From Streptomyces sp. NBC_00536 (GTDB taxonomy: Bacteria; Actinomycetota; Actinomycetes; Streptomycetales; Streptomycetaceae), in the NCBI RefSeq assembly GCF_036346295.1, contig NZ_CP107819.1:186001-250000 (forward strand): DNA of 64,000 nucleotides, in the 5' to 3' direction. The translations under genes and the position numbers were made by a program. The notes beneath the pieces were generated by a model. It made no database searches and was not told the DNA's origin. It saw only the letters and a list, made by a program, of their open reading frames with translations. Of the stretch, positions 17,398-25,752 are shown one piece after another; the first letter of the stretch is position 1; each line of letters starts with the position of its first letter.

Positions 17398-18555
17398 TCA
17401 GGCGGCGGGTTTGCCGGGTTGGTCGTGGGTGGAGCAGTGGATGCCGCCGCCTCCGGAGGCGATCGTGTCGATGGAGACCGGGACGACGTCCCGCTTGGGG
17501 AAGTGGTCCTGGAGGATGCCGCGGGCGCGGTCGTCGGCCTTGCGGTCCCCGAACTTGGGCATGAACACGGCGTCGTTGGCCACGTAGAAGTTCGCATAGG
17601 TCGACACGAAGTCGTCGCCCTCACCCCTGATCCGGTTGAGGTCGGGCTGGGGCAGGTCGATGATCTCGAAGCGGCGGCCGCGGGCGTCCGTCTCGGTGGA
17701 GAGGACCGATTTGGCCTGGTCGGCGGAGCGGGACCAGGAGTCCGGCGGGGTGCCGGGGTGGGCGCGGTCCAGCAGGACGACGCCGGGGGCGGTGAAGCGT
17801 ACGAGGCTGTCGACATGGGCGTCGGTGATGTCCTGGCCGCGCACTCCGGCCAGCCAGACCACCTTCTCCACGCCCAGGGTGGCCTTGAGGTCCGCCTCGA
17901 CCGCGTCCCGGTTCTTGCCGCGGTTGCGGTTGTCGTTGACGATCGAGCTCTCGGTGATCAGCAGGGTGCCCTCACCATCGGTCTCGAAGGAACCGCCCTC
18001 CGCGACGAGAGGGGCCTGGATCCGGGCGAGCCCGTACTTCTGGAGCAGGGTGCGGCCGACGAGCGCGTCGTTCGCGTGCTGCTTCTGCTTGTTGCCCCAG
18101 CCGTTGAAGTTGAAGTCGACGCCGATGACCTCCCCGCCCTCCTCGACGAAGACCGGCACGGTGTCGCGCGCCCACAGGTCGTCCACGGCCAGCGGGACGA
18201 CCTCGACCCGGGATCCGCAGGCCCGCTGGGCCGCGTCCACCTGGTCCGGCCGGGCCATCATCACCACCGCCTCGTAATCGCCGATCGCCCGGGCTATGCG
18301 TGCGATGTCCTCGCGCACATACCGCAGGTCGCCCTTCCAGACGGAGCTGAGGGCGGGCCAGGCCATGAAGGTGCGGGTGTGGCTCTCCCACTCGGCGCCC
18401 AGGCGGCGCCCGCCACCCGCCGCCGCGCGGCCGGGTGTGGCGTCCGGCTGGACAGCGGACGCGGAGGCGCCGTAGGCCGAGGCGCCCGCGACGACGGCGC
18501 CGATTCCGGCGAGGGTGCGAAGGGCGGTCCGACGGGTGTGGGGCAGGAAGGACAC
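17398..18555 (-). CDS. Exported agmatine deiminase / peptidylarginine deiminase family protein (Tat signal)
   Basis: The 385-residue protein begins with a twin-arginine signal (TRRTALRTLAGIGAVVAG, cleavage near ASA at about 34). The mature part has the guanidino-hydrolase signatures: WESHTRTFMAWP, DLWARDTVPVF, AEGGSFETDGEGTLL, the active-site His in DAHVDSLVRF and the catalytic Cys in GGGGIHCSTHDQP at the C-terminus. The family converts agmatine to N-carbamoylputrescine plus ammonia, or deiminates peptidylarginine; export makes a scavenging role likely. It is in one unit with the DUF4436 gene. Confidence 0.9.
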   Translation of the reverse strand: MSFLPHTRRTALRTLAGIGAVVAGASAYGASASAVQPDATPGRAAAGGGRRLGAEWESHTRTFMAWPALSSVWKGDLRYVREDIARIARAIGDYEAVVMMARPDQVDAAQRACGSRVEVVPLAVDDLWARDTVPVFVEEGGEVIGVDFNFNGWGNKQKQHANDALVGRTLLQKYGLARIQAPLVAEGGSFETDGEGTLLITESSIVNDNRNRGKNRDAVEADLKATLGVEKVVWLAGVRGQDITDAHVDSLVRFTAPGVVLLDRAHPGTPPDSWSRSADQAKSVLSTETDARGRRFEIIDLPQPDLNRIRGEGDDFVSTYANFYVANDAVFMPKFGDRKADDRARGILQDHFPKRDVVPVSIDTIASGGGGIHCSTHDQPGKPAA

Positions 18556-18724
18556 GGGAGGACTCCGATCGTGGGCCGGCGGATGGGGTGCATCCGGGCC
18601 GGGGCGGGCGCGGGAGTGTCGCGTAGACCGACGAACCGGGCTCTACGGACCATCGTGCGCGCTCCGCACCGCGAACGGCCGCTCAGCGCGGAGGCGGGGC
18701 GGCCACGTGTCGCCACTCTGGCAC

Positions 18725-18742
18725 TGACTGAACATTCAGTCA
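18725..18742. promoter_or_regulatory. 18-bp palindrome resembling a TetR-family operator
   Basis: TGACTGAA-CA-TTCAGTCA is a perfect 8-bp inverted repeat with a 2-bp centre. It lies about 170 bp upstream of the agmatine-deiminase-like gene and 49 bp after the MFS gene stop. It matches the TGACTGAA-type half-sites of TetR operators. No TetR gene is adjacent. The rest of the 235-bp gap holds no gene. Confidence 0.6.
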
Positions 18743-18790
18743 ACCGAGGGGTGGCGGCGAACCGGCGCCCCCGCTCCCGCACGCCGTCGC

Positions 18791-20074
18791 TCAGCGGGCG
18801 GAGCGGGCCGGTTCGCGGTGGAAGGGGGCGGGGTCGAGGCCGGAGCGGACCCGCGGCCGCCCGTCCGTGTCGTCGGCGGGCCACAGCCGTACGGCGGTGA
18901 CCGCGGCGATGAAGGCGATGGCCCCCAGGGCGATCACGGCGGCCTGCAGTCCGGCCTGCGCGCCGAGCCAGCCGGCCAGCGGGTAGGTCAGCAGCCAGCA
19001 GACGTGGGAGAGGGAGAACTGCGCGGCGAAGGCGGAGGTCCGCTCCTGCGGCGGCGCCGACCGGCGGATCAGGCGGCCGGTCGGGGTCAGGACCATCGAG
19101 CACGCCGCACCGAACGCGGCCCACGTACCGAGCAGCGCGGGCCAGCGCCAGCCCCCTCCCCCCGCGGCGGTGACGATCCCGAGGGCGGCGAAGACCACGG
19201 TGAGGAGCAGGGCGCCCCGGAGCATGACCGCGCGGTCCGTGACCTTGTCGAGGATCCGGGGCAGCAGCAGGGCGACGGTCATGGAGCCCGCTCCGTAGGA
19301 GCCCAGCGCCAGGGCGACGTCCGTGGTGGAGCGGGCGAGGTGGTCGCGTACGTAGACGACGGTGTTGACGGTGACCATGGCGCTCGCGGCGGCGACGGCG
19401 AGGTTGAGGGCCAGCAGCGCGCGCAGGCGCGGGGTGACGAAGAAGAGGCGGCTTCCGGCGGTGGCCTTCGTGTAGGCGCTGCCTTCCCGCTTCGCGGCGG
19501 GGACCGGTGTGGGCAGGAGGGCGGAGACGACGAGTGCGGCGGAGGCGATGAATCCGCCGACGGTGCCGAGGAAGAGCCAGTTGTAGCTCATGAAGGCGAG
19601 CAGGGCCGCGGCCAGTGCCGGGCTGAACAGGTTCTCCAGGTCGTAGGCGAGGCGGGACATCGACAGGGCCTGCGTGTAGTCGCGCTCCTCGGGGAGCACG
19701 TCGGGGATGACTGCCTGGAAGGTCGGGGTGAAGGCGGCGGAGGCGGCCTGGAGCGCGAAGATCAGGACGTAGACCTGCCAGACCTGGCCGACGAACGGCA
19801 GGGACAGCGCGACACCGGCACGGGTCAGGTCGGCGCCCACCATCAGGGCCCGGCGCGGGATGCGGTCCGCGACCGCGCTGATCGCCGGTGCGATGGCCAC
19901 GTACGCCACCATCTTGATCGCCAGCGCCGTACCGAGCACGGACCCGGCCCGCGCGCCCGCGATGTCGTAGGCGAGCAGACCGAGCGCGACGGTGGCCAGG
20001 CCCGTCCCGATCAGGGCGATGACCTGGGCCAGGAAGAGGTGCCGGTAGGTGCGGTTGCGCAGGACGGACAGCAT
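18791..20074 (-). CDS. MFS transporter
   Basis: The ATG at 20074 (MLSVLRNRTYRHLFLAQVIA) has AAGGA seven bases upstream; the longer frame to 20128 overlaps the promoter. The 427-residue protein has about 12 membrane segments, the cytoplasmic ADRIPRRALM loop (MFS motif A-like) and a second half starting near RLRALLALNLAVAAASAM. This layout resembles bacterial exporters of the DHA3/EntS type. It is divergent from an ArsR regulator with metal-site residues, so export of a transition metal or metal chelate is a reasonable guess. Confidence 0.87.
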   Translation of the reverse strand: MLSVLRNRTYRHLFLAQVIALIGTGLATVALGLLAYDIAGARAGSVLGTALAIKMVAYVAIAPAISAVADRIPRRALMVGADLTRAGVALSLPFVGQVWQVYVLIFALQAASAAFTPTFQAVIPDVLPEERDYTQALSMSRLAYDLENLFSPALAAALLAFMSYNWLFLGTVGGFIASAALVVSALLPTPVPAAKREGSAYTKATAGSRLFFVTPRLRALLALNLAVAAASAMVTVNTVVYVRDHLARSTTDVALALGSYGAGSMTVALLLPRILDKVTDRAVMLRGALLLTVVFAALGIVTAAGGGGWRWPALLGTWAAFGAACSMVLTPTGRLIRRSAPPQERTSAFAAQFSLSHVCWLLTYPLAGWLGAQAGLQAAVIALGAIAFIAAVTAVRLWPADDTDGRPRVRSGLDPAPFHREPARSAR

Positions 20075-20139
20075 CGGATCGTCCTTCCGGTGCGGGCTGG
20101 CCGGCTGGTCACTCCAGCGGCTGGTCACACCAGATTACA

Positions 20140-20167
20140 CATCATGTGCGCATGTGTGCACATGATG
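20140..20167. promoter_or_regulatory. ArsR operator: perfect 10-bp inverted repeat
   Basis: CATCATGTGC at 20140 and GCACATGATG at 20158 are exact reverse complements around an 8-bp spacer. The site lies 66 bp upstream of the MFS start and 56 bp upstream of the ArsR start, so one bound repressor could cover both promoters. Confidence 0.75.
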
Positions 20168-20222
20168 GCGGGACGGGTGCCGGTACTGCGGCTCCGCGGG
20201 CCCGGGGACCTACCCTGTCCCC

Positions 20223-20582
20223 ATGCCCATAAGCGAATCAGTCCCACCTGCGAGAGATGCGCACCTGGGCGCACCTGACGCCGCCCGCCTCACCGAGGCC
20301 GCCGAGGTCTTCGCCATGCTGTCGGACGCGACCCGGCTGCACCTGCTGTGGCTCCTGGCGCAGGAGGAGTCGGACGTCGGCTCGCTCGCGGAGCGGTGCG
20401 CCGCCTCGCGGACCGCGGTCAGCCAGCACCTGGCCAAGCTCCGCCTGGCGGGGCTCGTGGACACCCGCCGGGAAGGGCGGTACGTCCACTACCGGCTCCG
20501 GGACGGGCACCTGCGCCGCCTGGTCCAGGAGGCCCTCAGCCACGCGGACCACCGGGTCAGCGGCGAAGCCCCCCACGACTGA
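20223..20582 (+). CDS. ArsR/SmtB-family metal-responsive repressor
   Basis: The 119-residue protein has the ArsR winged HTH (LSDATRLHLLWLLAQEESDV, then AASRTAVSQHLAKLRLAGLV and the wing REGRYVHYRL). The alpha3 ELCVCDL metal site is absent. The C-terminal helix carries D94-x-H96-x10-H107-x2-H110, exactly the spacing of the alpha5 site of CzrA and NmtR, which sense Zn, Co or Ni. It is divergent from the MFS exporter with a perfect operator palindrome between them. Its stop codon abuts the stop of the convergent GH26 gene. Confidence 0.9.
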   Translation: MPISESVPPARDAHLGAPDAARLTEAAEVFAMLSDATRLHLLWLLAQEESDVGSLAERCAASRTAVSQHLAKLRLAGLVDTRREGRYVHYRLRDGHLRRLVQEALSHADHRVSGEAPHD

Positions 20583-21581
20583 TCACCGTCGGCCGGTGGA
20601 GAGGACCTCACGGAACACCTGTGAGGAGCGCGGGTTGCGGCCGCACTGCCACACGCCGTGCGGGCAGTAGTCGGTGATGCTGTGGTAGACCGGCTCGTGC
20701 TCGGAGATCCACCCCAGCATGCTCCGTACGTACTCGGGGTTGTCGCCGTTGCGGAAGAGCCCCCATTCCGGATACGAGATCCGCTTGCCGTGCGCCCGCG
20801 CGAAGTCGACCTGGTGCTGGAGCCCGTAGGGCTGGGTGACCTGGTCCTCGAAACTGTGGCCCGGCGGCTGGTCGTAGGAGTCCATGCCGACGATGTCGAC
20901 CACGTCGTCACCGGGGTAGCACCTGGTCCAGGCGATCGCGTCACCGCCGCGATTGGGCGCGAAGTCGAAGCGGAACCGCTCCCCCTGCACCGAGCGCATG
21001 GCGGTGACGATGCGGCGCCAGTACGTCTTCCAGCTCTCGGGGTCGGGCCGGCAGCGATGGGTGTAGTTGAAGCCGTTCATCTCCCAGCCGAGCACGATCA
21101 CCGTATCCGGCACCCCGAGGCGCACCAGGCGCTCGGCCAGCCGCCGGAAATGGTGGTCGTACGCACCGCGCGCACCGGTGCGGAGCAGCTCGGCGACCCG
21201 GCCGTCGGGGACGTGCGCCTCGTTGTGCTCCAGCATGGGCACGTTCAGGACGAACAGCCGATCGGGCCTCTCGCCCCGCCAACGGGCCCAACTGCGCAGG
21301 GAATCGGGTGCGCCCTCGATGTTCGCCCAGGTGTCGCCCGGCAGATAGGTGTGCCCCGCGCGCAGCTCGGTGCCCCCGAGCCAGCGCGAGAGTTCCTCCA
21401 TCTTGTCGACACCGGGCGAGCCGTAGTGGAGATAGGCGCCGACGGCGGTCCCGGGCCCGTCGTCACGATGGGACGCCGCCCGCTGCGGCCCGGGCGCGGC
21501 GACGACGCCGCCGGTGACGAGCAGGGCGGCGACGACCGTACTCACGCAGGCACCCGCCAGCAGGCGGCGTCGATGGGACAT
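20583..21581 (-). CDS. Secreted glycoside hydrolase, GH26 (beta-mannanase-like)
   Basis: The 332-residue protein has a signal peptide (RRRLLAGACVSTVVAALLVTGG) and a TIM-barrel glycosidase pattern: VGAYLHYGSPG, LGWEMNG (E167, candidate acid/base), RFDFAPNRGG, VGMDSYDQ and ISYPEWGLF (E272, candidate nucleophile). WEMNG and PEWG with this spacing fit GH26, whose members cut beta-mannan and related glucans. Length fits a catalytic domain without a binding module. It is convergent with the ArsR gene with no space between. No terminator is visible there. Confidence 0.82.
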   Translation of the reverse strand: MSHRRRLLAGACVSTVVAALLVTGGVVAAPGPQRAASHRDDGPGTAVGAYLHYGSPGVDKMEELSRWLGGTELRAGHTYLPGDTWANIEGAPDSLRSWARWRGERPDRLFVLNVPMLEHNEAHVPDGRVAELLRTGARGAYDHHFRRLAERLVRLGVPDTVIVLGWEMNGFNYTHRCRPDPESWKTYWRRIVTAMRSVQGERFRFDFAPNRGGDAIAWTRCYPGDDVVDIVGMDSYDQPPGHSFEDQVTQPYGLQHQVDFARAHGKRISYPEWGLFRNGDNPEYVRSMLGWISEHEPVYHSITDYCPHGVWQCGRNPRSSQVFREVLSTGRR

Positions 21582-21745
21582 CTCGTCTCCACAGGCTTCG
21601 CGAACCGATGTCTTCGTCAGCGACGTTAGACATCACATCCGGCATCCGGCCTGCCCGGTGCCCCGCCAGTGGGCCATTCGCGGCAGCCGGCCGCCGTCGC
21701 TTGGCCCGAGCAGGTGAAGATCCCGACTGCCACCGCGATCAGCGA

Positions 21746-23302
21746 TCAGGTGCGGGTGAAGACCGCCTTGACGGCGTGGTCGGTGTTCATGGTGACGGTG
21801 ACCTGGCTGCTGGTGACGTTGTAGCGGACGCCGTCCGCCTCCCACCACGCGACGCGGTAGCCGGGCGCGGGGTAGGCGTTGACGCTGAGGGTGGTGCCCG
21901 CCCGGTAGGGGCCGAAGGTGCTGGGGCGCGCCGTACCCCCCTGGGACGCCTCGACCGTGAGCCGGTACCGCTGCCGGGCGATCTTGAGGTCGCGGTAGCC
22001 GGCGACGATGGGGGTGGTCAGGCGGGCCACGGCCGCATTGTTGTTGTCGGCGTTGCCGAGCGGCTGCCCGTTGACGGTGTTCTCCGTGTTGGAGTACTGG
22101 TTCACCGCCGAGCAGGGGCGTCCGCAGGCGCTGGAGTAGGCCATGAGGGTGTGGAAGTCGCGGTTCCGGGTGACGAAGCCGGTGCTGTAGGGGGTGGTCA
22201 GGTACGGGGTGTAGTCCTGGCCGCCCGACTGCTCGTCGAGGGTGGCGCGGTCGTGCCACAGACCGAGGTTGTGTCCGATCTCGTGGCCGAAGTTGTACCA
22301 GTTGACGATCGAGGAGACGTCGACGACGGAGAACGCCTCGCCGTCGTTGGCCACGCCGCCCGGCTTGAGGAAGGGCACGGGCAGGCTCGCCTGCCCGGAG
22401 GAGCCCTGGGGAACGTCGTTGACGACCGAGACGAGGTCGACGCCGTAGTCCTCGCGGAGCTGGGCCGCGCGGGCTCCGAGCTGCAGGTCTGAGGGGGCGG
22501 ACAGCTTGGGCAGCATGACGGAGGCGGTCTGGTCCCCGTCGTAGTCGGTGTTGTAGGTGCCGATGACGTCCACGCTCGCGCGGACGTTGCTGTCGGCGAG
22601 TGCCTGGTTGAGGTAGGACTCGGCGAGCCTGATCCGGGTCTGCATGGCCGGCTCGCCGCCGACGCGGCGCACGGCGGCCGGGGTGTAGCCGACGATCATG
22701 TCGATGATGACCGGATCGGATACCGCGGCGCGCTTCTTCAGCCGCTCCAGGCCTTCGCGGAGCAGCTTGGGGTCGGAGCGCGACAGGGGGCCGACATCGT
22801 CGCCGACCGGTTCCTTGCGGCGGCTCGGGTCTTCTTCGGTGATCCGCAGGCGGCCGGGTTCGTTCTGCGGGACGGCCAGGCGGAAGACGCGCTTCCCGAC
22901 GTCGAAGTGGCCCTCGACGGAGGCCGGTGTGGTGGCCGCGCCGGGACCGCACACTCCGGTGACCGACAGCACGGCATTGGAGGAGGCCTCGTCCCTGAGG
23001 TGGCCGGTCCACGTCAGGGAGGCTCCGTCGCGGTCCAGCCGGTCCTCGACCACATGCAGTTTGACGTCGGAGAAGAGGTCGAAGGTGTGCTCCCTCGGGA
23101 CACCGAAGGGCTGCTCGGCGCACAGCCACAGGTAGTCGTCCGCGTCGAGGTCGATCGTCCGGGACCGCACGACGTCCTCGCCGTACGGCGGAGCGGCGGC
23201 GGGGCGGGCGGCAGCCGGGGCCGTCCCGGCCAGGGGCAAGGCGAGTGCGCTCGCGCAGAGCACGGCTAGTCCTGCTCGCCTGACGCGAGGAGAAGTGATC
23301 AT
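21746..23302 (-). CDS. Secreted zinc metalloprotease (metzincin, reprolysin-like)
   Basis: The 518-residue product has a signal peptide ending near residue 32 and a propeptide-like region to about 190. The catalytic domain carries HEIGHNLGLWHD (H340, E341, H344, H350), the metzincin zinc motif, with a downstream Met-turn candidate in FHTLMAYSSAC. The last 75 residues (YRLTVEASQGGTARPS to VKAVFTRT) look like a bacterial repeat domain of the InlB B-repeat type, often used for surface or substrate binding. It is transcribed alone, with about 100 bp to the dehydrogenase gene's stop upstream. Confidence 0.88.
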   Translation of the reverse strand: MITSPRVRRAGLAVLCASALALPLAGTAPAAARPAAAPPYGEDVVRSRTIDLDADDYLWLCAEQPFGVPREHTFDLFSDVKLHVVEDRLDRDGASLTWTGHLRDEASSNAVLSVTGVCGPGAATTPASVEGHFDVGKRVFRLAVPQNEPGRLRITEEDPSRRKEPVGDDVGPLSRSDPKLLREGLERLKKRAAVSDPVIIDMIVGYTPAAVRRVGGEPAMQTRIRLAESYLNQALADSNVRASVDVIGTYNTDYDGDQTASVMLPKLSAPSDLQLGARAAQLREDYGVDLVSVVNDVPQGSSGQASLPVPFLKPGGVANDGEAFSVVDVSSIVNWYNFGHEIGHNLGLWHDRATLDEQSGGQDYTPYLTTPYSTGFVTRNRDFHTLMAYSSACGRPCSAVNQYSNTENTVNGQPLGNADNNNAAVARLTTPIVAGYRDLKIARQRYRLTVEASQGGTARPSTFGPYRAGTTLSVNAYPAPGYRVAWWEADGVRYNVTSSQVTVTMNTDHAVKAVFTRT

Positions 23303-23405
23303 GGAACGACTACGTCACACCGCGCACTCACCGGCCGGGCCGACATTCCCGAAACCCCTTCCCGTCACCCGCCCGGCAGAAACAGCGGCGCGAAGAGCTG
23401 CCTGG

Positions 23406-24386
23406 TCAGTCGAGGGTGACGACCATCTTGCCGAGCGCTTCCCCGGCTTCCATGACCCGGTGGGCTTCGGTGATCTCCTCGAACGGGAAGACCCGGGTGG
23501 GCCGGGCCCGCAGGGCACCGGCGGCGACCTTGGCGTAGATCGCGTCCAACGGCACGTCGGTGAGCGGGAACGCGGGGGTGCCGAGGACGAAGGCGCTGCC
23601 GAAGAAGCTGAGCCGGACCCCGCTGGGGAGGTCGGCGATCGGGTCGAAGTCCCGCACCGGCTCGAATCCGCCCAGGAAGCCGAGCTGGCACACCCGGCCG
23701 CGCGGCCGGACCAGCGCCAGCGAGTCACGCAGGACGCTGTTGCCGACGACATCGAACACCGCGTCGACCCCGAGTTCCCGGTCCGCGACCTGGGCGGCGA
23801 GCGCGCCGTCGTCGATGAGCACGTCGGCGGCCCCGAGTTCCTTCAGCAGGGGCGCTCGCCGCGGGTCGCGGGTCGTGGCGAGCACGGTCGCCCCGTGATC
23901 GACCGCCAGGTTGACGGCGGCCTGGCCGAGCGAGGAGGTCGCGCCCCGCACCACGACGGTCTCGCCCGGCCGGAGGTCCAGATTGCCGAACAGGCCGCTC
24001 CACGCCGTGGCGTACACCTCGGGCACCGCCGCCAGATCCGCCCAGTCCAACGACGCGCGCACGGCCACCACGTTGGTCGCCGGCACGGTCACCAGCTCCG
24101 CGTAGCTTCCGTTACGGGTCCGCCCCATGCCGCCGAGGATCGCCACCACGGCTGTCCCTACGGGGAGTTCGCCCGACGGGTCGGCCTCCACCAGCCCGGC
24201 GCACTCGATCCCGGGGACGTCGGCGACCTTCCCCCAGGCGCCGCTGCGCATGTACGCCTCGGCGTGGTTGAGGCCGAACGCCTTGACCCGGATCAGCACT
24301 TCGCCGTCGGCGGGTACCGGATCGGGCAGTTCGGTGAGGGTGAGGACCTCGGGGCCGCCGTGGGCGGAGATGACTATGGCCTTCAT
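23406..24386 (-). CDS. Zinc-type alcohol dehydrogenase / quinone oxidoreductase (MDR)
   Basis: The ATG at 24386 (MKAIVISAHGGPEVLTL) has GGAG seven bases upstream. The 326-residue protein is a medium-chain dehydrogenase/reductase without structural zinc Cys. It has LIRVKAFGLNHAEAYMRSG, PGIECAGLVE, VVRGATSSLGQAAVNLA (nucleotide-binding loop) and the C-terminal AHRVMEAGEALGKMVVTLD, typical of NADPH quinone oxidoreductases. A TetR gene lies upstream on the same strand, separated by a terminator. The octamer CATTCAAG occurs before both genes, so that TetR probably controls it. Confidence 0.88.
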   Translation of the reverse strand: MKAIVISAHGGPEVLTLTELPDPVPADGEVLIRVKAFGLNHAEAYMRSGAWGKVADVPGIECAGLVEADPSGELPVGTAVVAILGGMGRTRNGSYAELVTVPATNVVAVRASLDWADLAAVPEVYATAWSGLFGNLDLRPGETVVVRGATSSLGQAAVNLAVDHGATVLATTRDPRRAPLLKELGAADVLIDDGALAAQVADRELGVDAVFDVVGNSVLRDSLALVRPRGRVCQLGFLGGFEPVRDFDPIADLPSGVRLSFFGSAFVLGTPAFPLTDVPLDAIYAKVAAGALRARPTRVFPFEEITEAHRVMEAGEALGKMVVTLD

Positions 24387-24410
24387 GTCCCAGCTCCGTT
24401 CTTGAGGGGT

Positions 24411-24418
24411 CATTCAAG
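24411..24418. promoter_or_regulatory. CATTCAAG element upstream of the dehydrogenase gene
   Basis: This octamer lies 25 bp upstream of the dehydrogenase start. The same octamer lies 23 bp upstream of the TetR start (25100-25107), so the two are at nearly equal distances. It is short, so treat it as a candidate. Confidence 0.4.
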
Positions 24419-24430
24419 TATTGGTGCGAA

Positions 24431-24456
24431 GAAAAGGGCCACCGCGTGGGTGGCCC
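24431..24456 (-). terminator. Rho-independent terminator of the TetR gene
   Basis: On the minus strand, an 8-bp stem (GGGCCACC with GGTGGCCC) with a 5-base loop is followed by TTTTC. It begins 36 bases after the TetR stop and ends just before the dehydrogenase promoter region. Confidence 0.75.
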
Positions 24457-24492
24457 GTGGGCGTGCGGCCCCGGCGCCTGGTGCTGTGGCCG

Positions 24493-25077
24493 TCAGGCGA
24501 GAGCGGCGAAGGCGTTGTCGACGATCGCCCGCAGGAGCGCCTCGTCGGGGTTCGCCTTCCCTACGACCATCAGCCCCTGGCAGGTGGCGACCAGCAGCTT
24601 GGCGCTGCCCGCGCAGTCCAGCGAGGCGCGCACCTGGCCCCTGCGGGCCGCGTTCTGCAGCGCGTGCGTCATGCACCGTTCGAGCCGGGCCAGGTGGCCC
24701 CGCACGACGGCGGCCGCCTCGTCGTCCTCGGCGGCGTTCTCGATCGCGGTGTTGACGAGCAGGCAGCCCTGCCGCCCCTCAGGGCTGAGCAGGTCGCGCA
24801 CCAGCCCGTCGAAGTAGCCGCGGATCTCGGCCACCGAAGCGCCCGAAGCCTCCAGCTCGCCCAGCTTCTGGGGGACGACCAGCGTGGAGTAACGCTCCAG
24901 CGACTTCAGGAACAGTGCGTGCTTGCCGCCCGGGAAGGCGCCGTAGAGACTGCCGGGCTTGACCCCGGTCGCCTTCACCAGATCCTCGATGGACGTCGCC
25001 CGGTACCCGCGCTCCCAGAACCGCAGCATGGCCACGTTCAGGACGGCGTCGGGCTCGAACTCGCGAGGTCTCGGCAT
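24493..25077 (-). CDS. TetR-family transcriptional regulator
   Basis: The ATG at 25077 (MPRPREFEPDAVLNVAMLRF) is chosen; the frame continues upstream into the VOC gene region, and an ATG at 25092 adds only five residues. The 194-residue product has the TetR HTH (TSIEDLVKATGVKPGSLYGA) and a C-terminal helical domain with CLLVNTAIENA and a final KANPDEALLRAIVDNAFAAL. It resembles the AcrR/YxaF type of small repressors. CATTCAAG at 25100-25107 just upstream suggests autoregulation. It is divergent from the VOC gene. Confidence 0.88.
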   Translation of the reverse strand: MPRPREFEPDAVLNVAMLRFWERGYRATSIEDLVKATGVKPGSLYGAFPGGKHALFLKSLERYSTLVVPQKLGELEASGASVAEIRGYFDGLVRDLLSPEGRQGCLLVNTAIENAAEDDEAAAVVRGHLARLERCMTHALQNAARRGQVRASLDCAGSAKLLVATCQGLMVVGKANPDEALLRAIVDNAFAALA

Positions 25078-25099
25078 GGGGAAAACATACATGAGCGAC

Positions 25100-25107
25100 C
25101 ATTCAAG
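25100..25107. promoter_or_regulatory. CATTCAAG element upstream of the TetR gene
   Basis: This is the second copy of the octamer seen before the dehydrogenase gene, in the same orientation. It lies 23 bp upstream of the TetR start, a position suited to autorepression. Confidence 0.4.
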
Positions 25108-25206
25108 AACAACGGTTGGCGCAGCACCGGGCCGCCTACGATGGCGACGCGCTCCGGGGACACCCGGGGCGCGGACACGAGCAGGTTTCGAGTGGTCGGA
25201 GGCGGC

Positions 25207-25641
25207 ATGGCCAAGGAATTCCAAGTGACGTACGACTGCGCCGACCCGGGCGCGCAAGCGGCGTTCTGGGCCGAGGCGCTGGGCTATCGCACCCAGCCGC
25301 CGCCCGAGGGCTTCGCCGACTGGACGGCCGCATGGACCGCGCGGGGCATTCCGCCCGAGCAGCACAACCACCGGGCCGCCATCACGGATCCGGACGGCAA
25401 GGGGCCGCGGGTGTTCTTCCAGAGGGTCCCGGAGGGCAAGGCGGTGAAGAACCGCTTGCACCTGGACGTGCGCGCCGCGCCCGGCCTGAGGGGGGACGAG
25501 CGGATGGCGATGCTGGAGGAGGAGTGCGCCAGGCTGGAGCGGCTGGGCGCGAAGCGGGAGTACCGGCTGGAGGGCAATGACACGGACGAGGGGATGATCA
25601 TGATGACCGACCCCGAGGGGAACGAATTCTGCCTGGACTGA
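25207..25641 (+). CDS. VOC (glyoxalase/bleomycin-resistance-like) family protein
   Basis: The 144-residue protein starts MAKEFQVTYDCADPGAQAAF, the first beta-alpha-beta unit of the vicinal-oxygen-chelate fold. It continues with WAEALGYRTQ, DPDGKGPRVFFQRVPEGK, NRLHLDV and ends with MIMMTDPEGNEFCLD, the classical C-terminal Glu-bearing strand. It matches the 'glyoxalase-like domain' group common in Streptomyces. Substrate and metal are unknown. It is divergent from the TetR gene, so it may belong to the same regulon. Confidence 0.85.
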   Translation: MAKEFQVTYDCADPGAQAAFWAEALGYRTQPPPEGFADWTAAWTARGIPPEQHNHRAAITDPDGKGPRVFFQRVPEGKAVKNRLHLDVRAAPGLRGDERMAMLEEECARLERLGAKREYRLEGNDTDEGMIMMTDPEGNEFCLD

Positions 25642-25752
25642 GGGACGCCGCCCTCCCCCGCCGGCCGGGCCGGAACCGGATGCGCCGTGCCCGCGTCTCT
25701 CCCGCCGCAGGAGTGAGTGCCGTCACGCACCGACCGACTGGGGGAGCACGCA

